Assembly (NCBI GenBank): GCA_913054415.1
Contig: CAJXII010000069.1
Location: forward strand, 1-8,211
Length of the DNA stretch: 8,211 bases
Direction of reading: 5' to 3'
Source: an uncultured Arcobacter sp.
GTDB lineage: Bacteria > Campylobacterota > Campylobacteria > Campylobacterales > Arcobacteraceae
The translations under genes and the position numbers were made by a program. The notes beneath the pieces were generated by a model that saw only the letters and a list, made by a program, of their open reading frames with translations, had not been told where the DNA came from and ran no database searches. This document shows, piece by piece, positions 1 through 7,074 of this stretch; the first letter of the stretch is position 1, and each line of letters opens with the position of its first letter.

Positions 1-72
1 AATGATACTTTTTTAGAATTGGATGGTAGATTTTATATTATGGATTTATTTGGGTATATAAACAGAGTTTGA
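1..72 (+). pseudogene. 3' fragment of an unidentified plus-strand coding sequence, cut by a junction near position 54
   Basis: Frame 1 is open from the window edge to a TGA at 70-72 and reads NDTFLELDGRFYIMDLFG up to about position 54. It then reads YINRV on bases that are antisense to exbB. The amino-acid texture (alternating acidic and hydrophobic residues, GRFYIMD) looks like genuine protein, while the other two plus frames stop early. The pattern ELDGRFYIMD resembles the β-hairpin before the catalytic motif of PD-(D/E)XK nucleases, where D is usually followed by xK. That resemblance is short and unproven, so no product is named. The gene appears to lose its true 3' end at the same point where exbB loses its own. 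Confidence 0.35.
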
Positions 73-267
73 AGCGATACTTGATATAATTGTAGTATGC
101 CTTGTTATATCTATTTCTAAGCGTTCTTTATGTTTATAATCTTTTAGATTAATATTTTTAAAAAATATAAGTCTTTCAATATAAAACCATAAAGATAAAA
201 ACCCCATAAAAGCTAATATCCCTAGCACCCCATAATCTGTTATGTTTTTTAGTAATTCTATGTTCAT
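46..267 (-). pseudogene. exbB: Truncated ExbB, TonB-system energizer (N-terminal half)
   Basis: Intact ExbB is an inner-membrane proton-channel subunit that, with ExbD, powers TonB-dependent uptake of iron complexes and other ligands. The 73 residues match the N-terminus of the short Campylobacterota ExbB. One membrane helix spans about residues 12-33 (DYGVLGILAF onward), followed by the ER and FFKNINLKDY region and an ITRHTTIISSIASN segment. In the family this last segment continues as PYIGLLGTVLGIM, leading to the second and third helices. Here the sequence reads SNSVYI and then PK and a stop, and no minus-strand frame resumes the family sequence. About half of the roughly 140-150 residue protein is therefore missing, including the proton-path helices, and no exbD or tonB is visible. 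The start is supported by AAGG at 276-279, 8 bases upstream. The product should be non-functional unless the junction is an assembly artefact. Confidence 0.72.
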
Positions 268-295
268 AGTTGCAACCTTATTTTAGATATGCAAG

Positions 296-325
296 TGTAT
301 AGAAAAATTGTTAATTAATTGTCAA
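296..325 (-). promoter_or_regulatory. Candidate sigma-70 promoter for exbB
   Basis: On the minus strand a perfect TTGACA (325-320) is followed, after 18 bases, by TATACA (301-296). This predicts transcription starting near 289 and a leader of about 20 bases before the exbB ATG, which would include the AAGG ribosome site. The -35 box is exact and the -10 matches 4 of 6. It lies just after the fieF stop and overlaps the inverted repeat at 304-329. An AT-rich background makes chance matches likely, hence moderate confidence. Confidence 0.4.
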
Positions 326-329
326 TTTT
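304..329. repeat. 26-bp imperfect palindrome between fieF and exbB
   Basis: The sequence is AAAATTG, TT, AATTAATT, GT, CAATTTT, in which 11 of 13 base pairs are symmetrical around position 316.5. It begins 2 bases past the fieF stop and covers the TTGACA of the candidate exbB promoter. It could be an operator for a dimeric regulator; Fur would be the natural candidate for a TonB-system gene, but the sequence is not a textbook Fur box. It could also be a weak fieF terminator, although the trailing T-run is mostly within the stem. Its extreme AT content also allows a chance origin. Confidence 0.4.
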
Positions 330-331
330 AT

Positions 332-1201
332 CTATAATGAATCATCATAAGGATCTAAATGGGCATTTATTACCCAGTTGGTATTTGTATCTAATTGTTT
401 GATCTTATCTTCTATGTTGTCACTTGTTTGATGTGCATCTAATAGTGAAATATCAGTATCAAACACTAAATGAACATCGACAAAAGTATCATTTCCTGCT
501 TGTCTTGTTTTTAAAAAATGGTAACTATTCACTTTTGGTTCATTGTTTATTATCTCTATAATATGATTTACAATATCATCATCTAAAGATCTATCTAGTA
601 AAACTAAAACTCCATCTTGTATTAGTTCGTAAGCACTATATATTATATAAATAGATATCATAGCACCGATGATAACATCGAAAATCTCATTGTTAGTAAA
701 ATGCACTAAAAGTAGTGATACTAAAACTGCACCATTTGAATAAACATCTGTTTTATAGTGTAAAGCATCTGCTTTTATAACCATATTATTAGTATCTTTT
801 GCTATTTTATTTAAGTATATTACTAAACCTATAGTTATAAATAAAGATATTATCATAATAGTAAGAGATTCATTAAGATATGAAGATGTTCTTTGATTTA
901 TATATTTTTCAATAGCAGTATAAAATAAAAACAACCCAGAAACAGTGATGATTGTTCCTTCAATCACACTAGCAAGGGCTTCTATTTTACCTCGACCATA
1001 GTTAAAATTATCATCAGCAGGTTTCTCTGCACTATTGATAGCAAAATAGTTAAATAGTGATACAAACATATCTAAAACACTATCAACAGCACTTGCTAAA
1101 ACAGCAACAGAACCACTAAAAATACCTATTGTTAATTTTAGTAGAGTTAAAAATGCCGCTACACTACTTGATACTACTGTCGCTTTTTTTTGTGCGGTCA
1201 T
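332..1201 (-). CDS. fieF: Cation diffusion facilitator family metal exporter, FieF/YiiP type
   Basis: This inner-membrane antiporter exchanges cytoplasmic Zn2+, Fe2+ or similar divalent cations for protons. The 289 residues show the FieF layout: six membrane helices up to about residue 200, then a cytoplasmic dimerisation domain. Transport site A is complete, with D40 and D44 (SAVDSVLD) and H148 and D152 (ALHYKTDVYSNG). The cytoplasmic zinc site is also conserved, with H228, H244, H257, H281 and D283 (AHLDP). In E. coli YiiP a loop site uses D68, H71 and H75; here the equivalent stretch PADDNFNYGRGK keeps the aspartates, but F66 and R70 replace the two histidines. The ATG overlaps the aspB stop by one base (TAATG) and has no clear Shine-Dalgarno, so translation is probably coupled to aspB. 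Exact metal preference cannot be read from sequence. Confidence 0.92.
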   Translation of the reverse strand: MTAQKKATVVSSSVAAFLTLLKLTIGIFSGSVAVLASAVDSVLDMFVSLFNYFAINSAEKPADDNFNYGRGKIEALASVIEGTIITVSGLFLFYTAIEKYINQRTSSYLNESLTIMIISLFITIGLVIYLNKIAKDTNNMVIKADALHYKTDVYSNGAVLVSLLLVHFTNNEIFDVIIGAMISIYIIYSAYELIQDGVLVLLDRSLDDDIVNHIIEIINNEPKVNSYHFLKTRQAGNDTFVDVHLVFDTDISLLDAHQTSDNIEDKIKQLDTNTNWVINAHLDPYDDSL

Positions 1202-2373
1202 TATTTTTTAGATTCTACAAATCTTTTAATTCTTGATATACCATCTTTGATTGTTGCTTCATCAGTAGCAAAAGAGAATCTAAAATATCCATCTAATCCA
1301 AATCCAACTCCAGGAACTACTGCAACCCCAACTTCTTGTAGAAGATCTTGAGAAAATTTCATACTATCTTTTTCAACATTTTTAATATTAACATATAGAT
1401 AAAATGCACCTTGAGGTTTAATAACACTCAATCCATCTATTTGATTGAAAAGATCACAAGCTAAATCTCTTCGTTTTTCAAATTCAACTCTCATCATCTC
1501 TACATCTTGATCGGCACTACCATTTAAAGCAACAATTGCTGCATGTTGAGTGATAGAGTTGATATTTGATGTGCTTTGACCTTGTAGTTTAGTCATAGCT
1601 TTTACTAACTCTTTATTTGGTGTAGCAATATATCCAAATCTCCATCCTGTCATAGCAACAGATTTGCTTAAACCATTGACAGTAATAGTTCTATTAAACA
1701 TATCTTCGCTTATACTAGCAACAGCTGTAAATTTGATACCATCATATACAAGTTTTTCATACATCTCATCACTTACTACTGTAATATTTGTATCTTTTAA
1801 AACATCAGCTAATGCAATAAGTTCATCTTTACTATAAACTGAGCCTGTAGGATTTGATGGTGTTGTAAGGATTAATATTTTACTCTTAGGTGTAATAGCA
1901 TCTTTTAGTTGTTGTGGAGTTATCTTAAATCCATTTTCATCTGTAGTTAAAATATCTACTACTTTCCCACCACTATATTTTGTTTGCTCTGGATAAGTTA
2001 CCCAATATGGTGCAGGGATAATTACTTCATCACCATCTTCTATAAGAGATTGAAAAATATTAAATAAACTATGTTTCGCTCCTACACTTACGATTATATC
2101 ACTTGGGTCATAATCTAAACCATTTTCTCTTTTTAATTTATCTGCTATAGCTTGTTTGACTTCATTTGTTCCGCCAATAGCAGTGTATGTTGTTTTGCCT
2201 AAAGTTAATGCTTCTATTGCTGCATCTTTTATAACTTGTGGTGTTCCAAAATCTGGTTCACCTGCACTGAAGCTTATTACATCTTTACCTTCTTCTTTTA
2301 GATCTCTTGCCAATGATGATATTGCAATAGTCATAGATTCAGATAGTTGGTTAATCCGTTTTGTTAGTTTCAT
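1201..2373 (-). CDS. aspB: Aspartate-type aminotransferase, class I subgroup (PLP-dependent)
   Basis: This cytoplasmic enzyme transfers amino groups between aspartate and 2-oxoglutarate; relatives of this subgroup may also act on prephenate or aromatic substrates. The 390 residues match the bacterial Iβ-type family in length. Landmarks are SAGEPDFGTP near residues 36-45, TPSNPTG with N174, SDEMY with D202 (contacts the pyridine nitrogen of PLP) and Y205, the PLP-binding lysine K237 in GLSKSVAMTGWRFGY, and R365 (YFRFSFA), which binds the substrate α-carboxylate. Start support is TAAGGAT at 2382-2388, about 9 bases upstream, with a TATAAT box before that. It is the first gene of a minus-strand pair with fieF. 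In Campylobacterota this gene is often called aspB; aspC is used elsewhere. Its product or substrate, aspartate, is also what the divergent nadB consumes, though shared control is not shown. Confidence 0.93.
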   Translation of the reverse strand: MKLTKRINQLSESMTIAISSLARDLKEEGKDVISFSAGEPDFGTPQVIKDAAIEALTLGKTTYTAIGGTNEVKQAIADKLKRENGLDYDPSDIIVSVGAKHSLFNIFQSLIEDGDEVIIPAPYWVTYPEQTKYSGGKVVDILTTDENGFKITPQQLKDAITPKSKILILTTPSNPTGSVYSKDELIALADVLKDTNITVVSDEMYEKLVYDGIKFTAVASISEDMFNRTITVNGLSKSVAMTGWRFGYIATPNKELVKAMTKLQGQSTSNINSITQHAAIVALNGSADQDVEMMRVEFEKRRDLACDLFNQIDGLSVIKPQGAFYLYVNIKNVEKDSMKFSQDLLQEVGVAVVPGVGFGLDGYFRFSFATDEATIKDGISRIKRFVESKK

Positions 2374-2458
2374 AAATAGTTATCCTTATAATTAAATAAC
2401 TGCTATTATACAGTAAAATTAATCAATACTTTATTAAATATTATATACAATATAAGTT
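2374..2458. promoter_or_regulatory. Divergent intergenic region between aspB and the lipoprotein-nadB-nhaD operon
   Basis: On the minus strand TATAAT (2410-2405) is a perfect -10 box, placing the aspB start site near 2398 with a leader of about 25 bases that contains the TAAGGAT ribosome site. No good -35 is visible, as is usual for Campylobacterota sigma-70 promoters. On the plus strand no single promoter stands out in the A/T-rich run; TATTAT at 2404-2409 overlaps the aspB -10 and is one possibility. A small inverted repeat, TTATAT-ACA-ATATAA (2441-2455), sits just before the lipoprotein start. Confidence 0.5.
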
Positions 2459-2563
2459 ATGAAAACAATTTTATTAATTTTGGTTACAATATTTATATTT
2501 ATAGGGTGTGGTCACAAAGCATCACCTGTATATGTCAATTCAACTCAAAAGGTTGAAAAATGA
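2459..2563 (+). CDS. Small LptM-like lipoprotein (34 aa)
   Basis: The frame starts at ATG 2459, directly after an in-frame TAA, and encodes 34 residues: K2, a hydrophobic stretch from about residues 4 to 16, then a lipobox FIGC with C17. The mature peptide would be 18 residues, beginning CGHKASPVY. This CGxKxxPVY-type start resembles the LptM/YifL family of tiny outer-membrane lipoproteins, described in E. coli as helping mature the LPS translocon LptD; the match is a pattern and not an alignment. The stop overlaps the nadB start as ATGA, indicating translational coupling and one transcript. A strong Shine-Dalgarno is lacking (only TAAG just before the ATG), so expression may be low or use a near-leaderless start. 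A secretion signal plus tight coupling argue it is real despite its size. Confidence 0.68.
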   Translation: MKTILLILVTIFIFIGCGHKASPVYVNSTQKVEK

Positions 2564-4008
2564 TTTATGATTATTTGATTATAGGTTCAGGAGTAGCAGG
2601 ATTAAATGCTGCAAGAAATATACCCATAAATAAAAAAGTATTGATAGTTTGTAAAAAAAATCCTTGGGAGTGTAATACATTTTATGCACAAGGTGGAGTA
2701 GCAAGAGCAGTAGATCAATCCGATATACCATATCATATTAAAGATACACTTACTGCTGGAGTTAATTTAAATAATACACAAGCAGTAGAGATTATGAGTC
2801 AAAAATCTATTGATATTATAGATTCACTTGTAAATGATGGTATGAATTTTGATAGAAATAGTGAAGGTAAATTAGCTTATACAAAAGAAGCAGCTCATAG
2901 TAGAAGTAGAATATTACATGCTGATGGAGATGCAACAGGTAGAGAACTTCATATGTTTTTGTTAAAAAGTTGTGAGCATGAGATTATGTCTGATTCTATA
3001 GTGATAGATCTTTTATATGAGGATGGAGTTTGTTATGGAGCACATCTGTTACACAATAGAAAAGATAAAATTATCTATGCACATAATACAATTTTAGCAA
3101 GTGGTGGTGTAGGTTCTATCTATAGGTATCATACAAACTCTACAACCAATGCAGGTGATATTCAAGGTATCTGTGTAGAGAAAAATATCAAACTAAAAGA
3201 TATGGAGTTTATGCAATTTCATCCTACCGTATTTGTAGAAACAAACAATGCTAGAAAAACACTTCTTAGTGAAGCTTTAAGGGGTGAGGGTGCTATTATA
3301 GAGGATGAAGATGGATATGCTTTTTTAAAAGATTATCATAAAGATGCTGAACTAGCTCCACGGGATGTTGTAAGTCGTGCTATATTTGATTATCATGCAA
3401 AAACAGATTCTACTGTGTATCTATCATTTAAAAATTTTAAAAAAACATTTTTTAAAAAAAGATTTCCAAATATTTATAAAAATCTAAATGAGTTAGGTTA
3501 TGATTTGCCTTTTGAAAGAGTTCCTATAACTCCTGCTTTTCATTATAGTATGGGTGGTATTGAGGTTGATCTTAATTCAAAAGTGTTAAATAGTAAAAAT
3601 TTATATGCAATAGGTGAAGTAGCTTGTATAGGTGTGCATGGTGCTAATAGATTGGCATCAAATTCACTTCTTGAGGGTTTAGTATTTTCAAAAGTAGCAG
3701 TTCAAGAAGCATTAAAACAAAATTTTAAAATTGATATAAATAAATTATATATAAAAAATAGAGAATTTATTTTGGTTAAAGATTTAGATAAAGCTATAAA
3801 AGATGGACTTAGAAATCTGATGTGGACAAATGTTGGGATTGTGCGAGATCATCAAAATCTTATTGATGCTCTTGAAGAGATTAACTCATATCTTGAAGAG
3901 GATGTTGGAAGATTGTTATTTTTAAGGTTACTTACGGCAAAATCTATTATTGAAAGTGCGATTCAGAGAAAAAAATCTATTGGAGCACATTATATTAAGG
4001 AGAATTAG
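2560..4008 (+). CDS. nadB: L-aspartate oxidase
   Basis: NadB is a cytoplasmic FAD enzyme that oxidises L-aspartate to iminoaspartate, which NadA and NadC turn into the pyridine ring of NAD. The 482 residues are somewhat shorter than the E. coli enzyme (about 540), mainly at the C-terminus. The FAD-binding GSGVAG lies at residues 9-14, with AQGGVA at 43-48, HADGDATGREL at 120-130 and the second FAD contact GANRLASNSLLEG at 361-373. Residues matching known E. coli active-site positions are E110 (E121), H221 in FHPT (H244), R268 in APRD (R290), H328 (H351) and R364 (R386). The start is backed by AAAAGG at 2547-2552 and overlaps the lipoprotein stop by 4 bases. nadA and nadC are absent here; its neighbour is nhaD. 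The succinate dehydrogenase/fumarate reductase flavoprotein is a relative, but these motifs and the context-free length favour NadB. Confidence 0.94.
   Translation: MIYDYLIIGSGVAGLNAARNIPINKKVLIVCKKNPWECNTFYAQGGVARAVDQSDIPYHIKDTLTAGVNLNNTQAVEIMSQKSIDIIDSLVNDGMNFDRNSEGKLAYTKEAAHSRSRILHADGDATGRELHMFLLKSCEHEIMSDSIVIDLLYEDGVCYGAHLLHNRKDKIIYAHNTILASGGVGSIYRYHTNSTTNAGDIQGICVEKNIKLKDMEFMQFHPTVFVETNNARKTLLSEALRGEGAIIEDEDGYAFLKDYHKDAELAPRDVVSRAIFDYHAKTDSTVYLSFKNFKKTFFKKRFPNIYKNLNELGYDLPFERVPITPAFHYSMGGIEVDLNSKVLNSKNLYAIGEVACIGVHGANRLASNSLLEGLVFSKVAVQEALKQNFKIDINKLYIKNREFILVKDLDKAIKDGLRNLMWTNVGIVRDHQNLIDALEEINSYLEEDVGRLLFLRLLTAKSIIESAIQRKKSIGAHYIKEN
3997..4002 (+). promoter_or_regulatory. Strong ribosome-binding site for nhaD inside the end of nadB
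   Basis: AAGGAG lies 6 bases before the nhaD ATG at 4009 and within the last codons of nadB. The nadB TAG (4006-4008) is immediately followed by that ATG. This is the best Shine-Dalgarno in the window and fixes the nhaD start. Confidence 0.8.
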
Positions 4009-5403
4009 ATGTTCAAACTACTTTTGGTTAGTTTAATAAGTTTATTTGCATTTGCAAATGGTGGTGAGGCACAAGGTGCAGTTGTGGAGCATATTCCTGA
4101 TCTTACAATGACTTGGGTTGGTATTGTTTCATTGATATTATTTGTTATAGCATATTATTTTGTTGCTACAGAGGAAAAATATCAAATAGATAAAGCAAAA
4201 CCAGCTTTACTAGCAGGAACATTTTTATTTATGCTTATTGGTGTTTATTATGCTATTAATGGATTGGATATGCATTTAGTGCATAATGAAGTTAAACATC
4301 TTATTTTAGAAATAGCCGAGATCTTTTTCTTCTTGTTTGTTGCTATGACATATATAGAATCTATGATAGAACTTGGTGTATTTGATAGATTAAAATATAA
4401 TCTTGTATCAAAAGGTTATACATATAGAAAATTATATTGGGTTACAGGATTTTTGGCATTTTTTATATCCCCAGTTGCTGATAATTTAACAACTGCTTTA
4501 ATTCTTTCAACAGTGCTTATCACAATAGATAGAAATAAAAAAGAGTTTTTAGTACCTGGAGCTATAAATGTTGTAGTTGCTGCAAATGCAGGTGGTGCTT
4601 GGTCTCCATTTGGTGATATTACAACTTTGATGGCTTGGACAGCAAATAAAGGAACTTTTGGAGATTTCTTATACTTATTTCCTGCTTCGTTTTTTGGATA
4701 TTTTATAACAGCATTTTTATTAAGTAAAGTTGTTCCTGTAACAAAACCAGATTTTGATGTAACTACTGAAAAGAAACCTGAACTAAAAAAAGGTGCAAAT
4801 GTTGTGATATGGTTAGGGGTATTTACAATAGTTTGTGCTGTATTATCACATCAAGTGTTACATCTTCCAGCTATGTGGGGTATGATGTTTGGTTTATCAC
4901 TTCTAAAAATTTATGCATATAAACTTAAAAAAGTTCATAATACACAATTTGATGTATTTGGTGCTATGGCAAAAGTTGAAAACAATACATTGTTATTCTT
5001 TTTTGGTATTTTAGCATCTGTTGGGGCATTGTATTTCTTAGGATGGTTGGCATTAGCTTCAGTTGTATATCATCCAGATGTATTGGGACCAACTATATCA
5101 AATATTGCAGTTGGATTTTTAAGTGCAATTGTAGATAATGTGCCTGTAATGAGTGCAGTATTAAAAGCATCTCCATCTATGGAACACTCTCAATGGATGT
5201 TAGTTGTAATGACAGCAGGTATTGGTGGAAGTTTGATCTCTTTTGGTAGTGCAGCTGGTGTTGGTGTGATGGGTAAATTACACGGAATATATACATTTGG
5301 TTCACATATGAAATATGCTTGGACTATATTAGTTGGATATATTATTTCTATCGTGATTTGGTATGTGCAATTTGAGATGTTTGGTATTGGTGCTCAATAC
5401 TAG
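4009..5403 (+). CDS. nhaD: Na+/H+ antiporter NhaD
   Basis: This inner-membrane protein expels Na+ (and Li+) in exchange for protons, supporting pH and salt tolerance. The 464 residues are highly hydrophobic with about a dozen predicted membrane segments. A signal-peptide-like N-terminus (MFKLLLVSLISLFAFANG) precedes the core, as in other NhaD proteins. Ion-transporter superfamily signatures are present: SPVADNLTTALI with D158, N159 and T161-T162; NAGGAWSPFGDITT (residues 193-206) with N193, D203 and T205-T206; and IVDNVPVMSA with D376-N377 in the second half. Serine-rich SLISFGSAAG (408-417) completes the substrate region. It directly follows nadB with no intergenic base, so it is cotranscribed, and is last in the operon before the terminator at 5427-5460. 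Family-level function is secure; kinetics and ion preference are not visible. Confidence 0.93.
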   Translation: MFKLLLVSLISLFAFANGGEAQGAVVEHIPDLTMTWVGIVSLILFVIAYYFVATEEKYQIDKAKPALLAGTFLFMLIGVYYAINGLDMHLVHNEVKHLILEIAEIFFFLFVAMTYIESMIELGVFDRLKYNLVSKGYTYRKLYWVTGFLAFFISPVADNLTTALILSTVLITIDRNKKEFLVPGAINVVVAANAGGAWSPFGDITTLMAWTANKGTFGDFLYLFPASFFGYFITAFLLSKVVPVTKPDFDVTTEKKPELKKGANVVIWLGVFTIVCAVLSHQVLHLPAMWGMMFGLSLLKIYAYKLKKVHNTQFDVFGAMAKVENNTLLFFFGILASVGALYFLGWLALASVVYHPDVLGPTISNIAVGFLSAIVDNVPVMSAVLKASPSMEHSQWMLVVMTAGIGGSLISFGSAAGVGVMGKLHGIYTFGSHMKYAWTILVGYIISIVIWYVQFEMFGIGAQY

Positions 5404-5426
5404 ATATCTAGATTAAATCTTTTTAT

Positions 5427-5460
5427 TACTCCTAACATATTTTGTTGGGAGTATTTTTTT
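5427..5460 (+). terminator. Rho-independent terminator of the nadB-nhaD operon
   Basis: An 11-bp stem pairs 5427-5437 (TACTCCTAACA) with 5443-5453 (TGTTGGGAGTA). It contains one T:G wobble and a 5-base loop (TATTT). Seven T residues follow at once (5454-5460). It lies 23 bases past the nhaD stop and before guaA, so guaA should have its own promoter. Confidence 0.92.
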
Positions 5461-5485
5461 AATCATAATTTAACAAAATATTAGT

Positions 5486-5512
5486 TAAAATCACTACTTA
5501 TAACAATAAGGA
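5486..5512 (+). promoter_or_regulatory. Probable guaA promoter -10 and ribosome site
   Basis: The 58 bases between the terminator and guaA must carry its promoter. TAAAAT (5486-5491) differs from TATAAT at one base and would give a leader of about 20 bases; TATAAC (5499-5504) is closer but would start transcription within the ribosome site. AAGGA (5508-5512) lies 6 bases before the ATG. No convincing -35 box is seen. Confidence 0.35.
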
Positions 5513-5518
5513 TTTATC

Positions 5519-7057
5519 ATGAAACATACACCTATTTTAGTATTGGATTTTGGATCTCAATATACACAACTTATATCTAAGCGACTTAGAAATGCTGGAT
5601 TTTATAGTGAGATAGTGCCATATAGTGAATCAATAGAAAATATCAAAGCAAGAACACCAAAAGGGATAGTTTTAAGTGGAGGACCGGCATCTATATATGC
5701 AAAAGATGCTTATAAAGTTGATCCAGCAGTATTTGATCTTGGATTACCAATATTGGGTATCTGTTATGGTATGCAAACAATAGCACACTATTTAGGTGGT
5801 AGTGTAATACCTGCAGATCATCATGAATATGGTAAAGCACACTTAAAAATAGAGGATCAAAGTTGTCCAATTTTCAAAGATATTACAGATGAAGAGATAG
5901 TATGGATGAGTCATGGAGATAGAGTTGAGTCTATTCCTCAAGGGTTTAAAACTGTAGCTACAAGTGCAAACTCACCTTATGCTGCTATTGCAAATGAAGA
6001 GAAAAAAATATATGCTTTTCAATATCATCCTGAAGTTACACATAGTGTAGAGGGTGCTACTATGCTTACAAATTTTGCAAAAAATATTTGTGGTTGTGAA
6101 AAAAATTGGAATATGGGAAATTTCGCAAAAGAGCAAATAGCAAAAATCAAAGAGCAAGTTGGTGATAAAAAAGTTTTATGTGGTGTAAGTGGTGGAGTTG
6201 ATAGCTCTGTGGTTGCTACACTTTTGGCTGAAGCTATTGGAGATCAACTTGTGCCTGTATTTGTAAATAATGGGCTTTTAAGAGCAAATGAGGTAGAAGA
6301 TGTGCAAGGTATGTTTGCAAATAGAGGAATTGGGCTAATTACAGTTGATGCTTCAAAAGAGTTTTTAAGTAAATTAGCTGGAATCACAGATCCAGAACAA
6401 AAAAGAAAAATAATAGGTGAAACCTTTATTGAAGTATTTGATAAAGAAGCAAAAAAACATGATGGTATATCATTTTTGGCTCAAGGAACATTATATACTG
6501 ATGTTATAGAAAGTGTAAGTGTAAAAGGACCTAGCAAAACTATCAAATCTCATCATAATGTAGGTGGTTTACCTGATTGGATGACATTTGAGTTAATTGA
6601 GCCTTTAAGAGAGATATTTAAAGATGAGGTAAGAGAACTTGGACTTGAGCTTGGATTACCTGCACGAATGATTGGACGACATCCATTTCCTGGACCTGGA
6701 CTTGCTATTAGAATTATGGGTGATGTAAATGAGGCAGATTTAGAGATTTTACGAAAAGCAGATACTATTATGCTTGAAGAGTTAAGAGCAAGTGGCTGGT
6801 ATGATAAAACTTGGCAAGCATTTACAGTGCTTCTTAATGTAAAATCTGTAGGAGTTATGGGAGATAATAGAACTTATGATAATACTGCTTGTATTAGAAT
6901 AGTAAATGCAATTGATGGTATGACAGCAACATTTGCACATATACCACACGATATACTTGAAGTTATGAGTAGAAGAATTATAAATGAAGTAGATGGTATA
7001 AATAGAGTTGTATATGATATAAGTAGTAAACCACCTGCAACAATAGAGTGGGAATAA
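5519..7057 (+). CDS. guaA: GMP synthase (glutamine-hydrolysing)
   Basis: GuaA converts XMP, ATP and glutamine to GMP in the cytoplasm, the last step of guanine nucleotide synthesis. The 512 residues match the family (about 510-525) and contain all domains. The class I glutamine amidotransferase domain (about residues 5-190) has the nucleophile C82 in GICYGM and the triad partners H170 and E172 (FQYHPE). The ATP pyrophosphatase domain carries the PP-loop SGGVDSS at 224-230, and the XMP-binding/dimerisation domain ends in the canonical SKPPATIEWE. KSHHNVGGLP and GRHPFPGPGL are also typical. The ATG has AAGGA 6 bases upstream. It is separated from nhaD by a terminator and followed after 17 bases, with no terminator, by the nuclease-like gene, which may be cotranscribed. 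Confidence 0.97.
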   Translation: MKHTPILVLDFGSQYTQLISKRLRNAGFYSEIVPYSESIENIKARTPKGIVLSGGPASIYAKDAYKVDPAVFDLGLPILGICYGMQTIAHYLGGSVIPADHHEYGKAHLKIEDQSCPIFKDITDEEIVWMSHGDRVESIPQGFKTVATSANSPYAAIANEEKKIYAFQYHPEVTHSVEGATMLTNFAKNICGCEKNWNMGNFAKEQIAKIKEQVGDKKVLCGVSGGVDSSVVATLLAEAIGDQLVPVFVNNGLLRANEVEDVQGMFANRGIGLITVDASKEFLSKLAGITDPEQKRKIIGETFIEVFDKEAKKHDGISFLAQGTLYTDVIESVSVKGPSKTIKSHHNVGGLPDWMTFELIEPLREIFKDEVRELGLELGLPARMIGRHPFPGPGLAIRIMGDVNEADLEILRKADTIMLEELRASGWYDKTWQAFTVLLNVKSVGVMGDNRTYDNTACIRIVNAIDGMTATFAHIPHDILEVMSRRIINEVDGINRVVYDISSKPPATIEWE

Positions 7058-7074
7058 ATAGGATATAAAATATT

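Noticed and set aside
25..37. Thirteen-base match to 7987-7999 (GGTAGATTTTATA)
   Set aside because: Both copies encode GRFY in unrelated contexts and the identity does not extend; chance in AT-rich sequence is likely.
2156..2395. Plus-strand 79-residue open frame
   Set aside because: It lies antisense within aspB, whose catalytic motifs are intact; the frame has no ribosome site or recognisable features.
2441..2455. Inverted repeat TTATAT-ACA-ATATAA as an operator
   Set aside because: Six-base A/T-only arms arise often by chance here; mentioned only within the intergenic entry.
3439..3460. Two A7 tracts flanking T6 in nadB as a slippage site
   Set aside because: The frame continues through with conserved NadB sequence and lysine/phenylalanine codons explain the runs.
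5972..6157. Minus-strand 61-residue open frame
   Set aside because: Antisense shadow inside guaA, with cysteine- and isoleucine-rich composition typical of such shadows.
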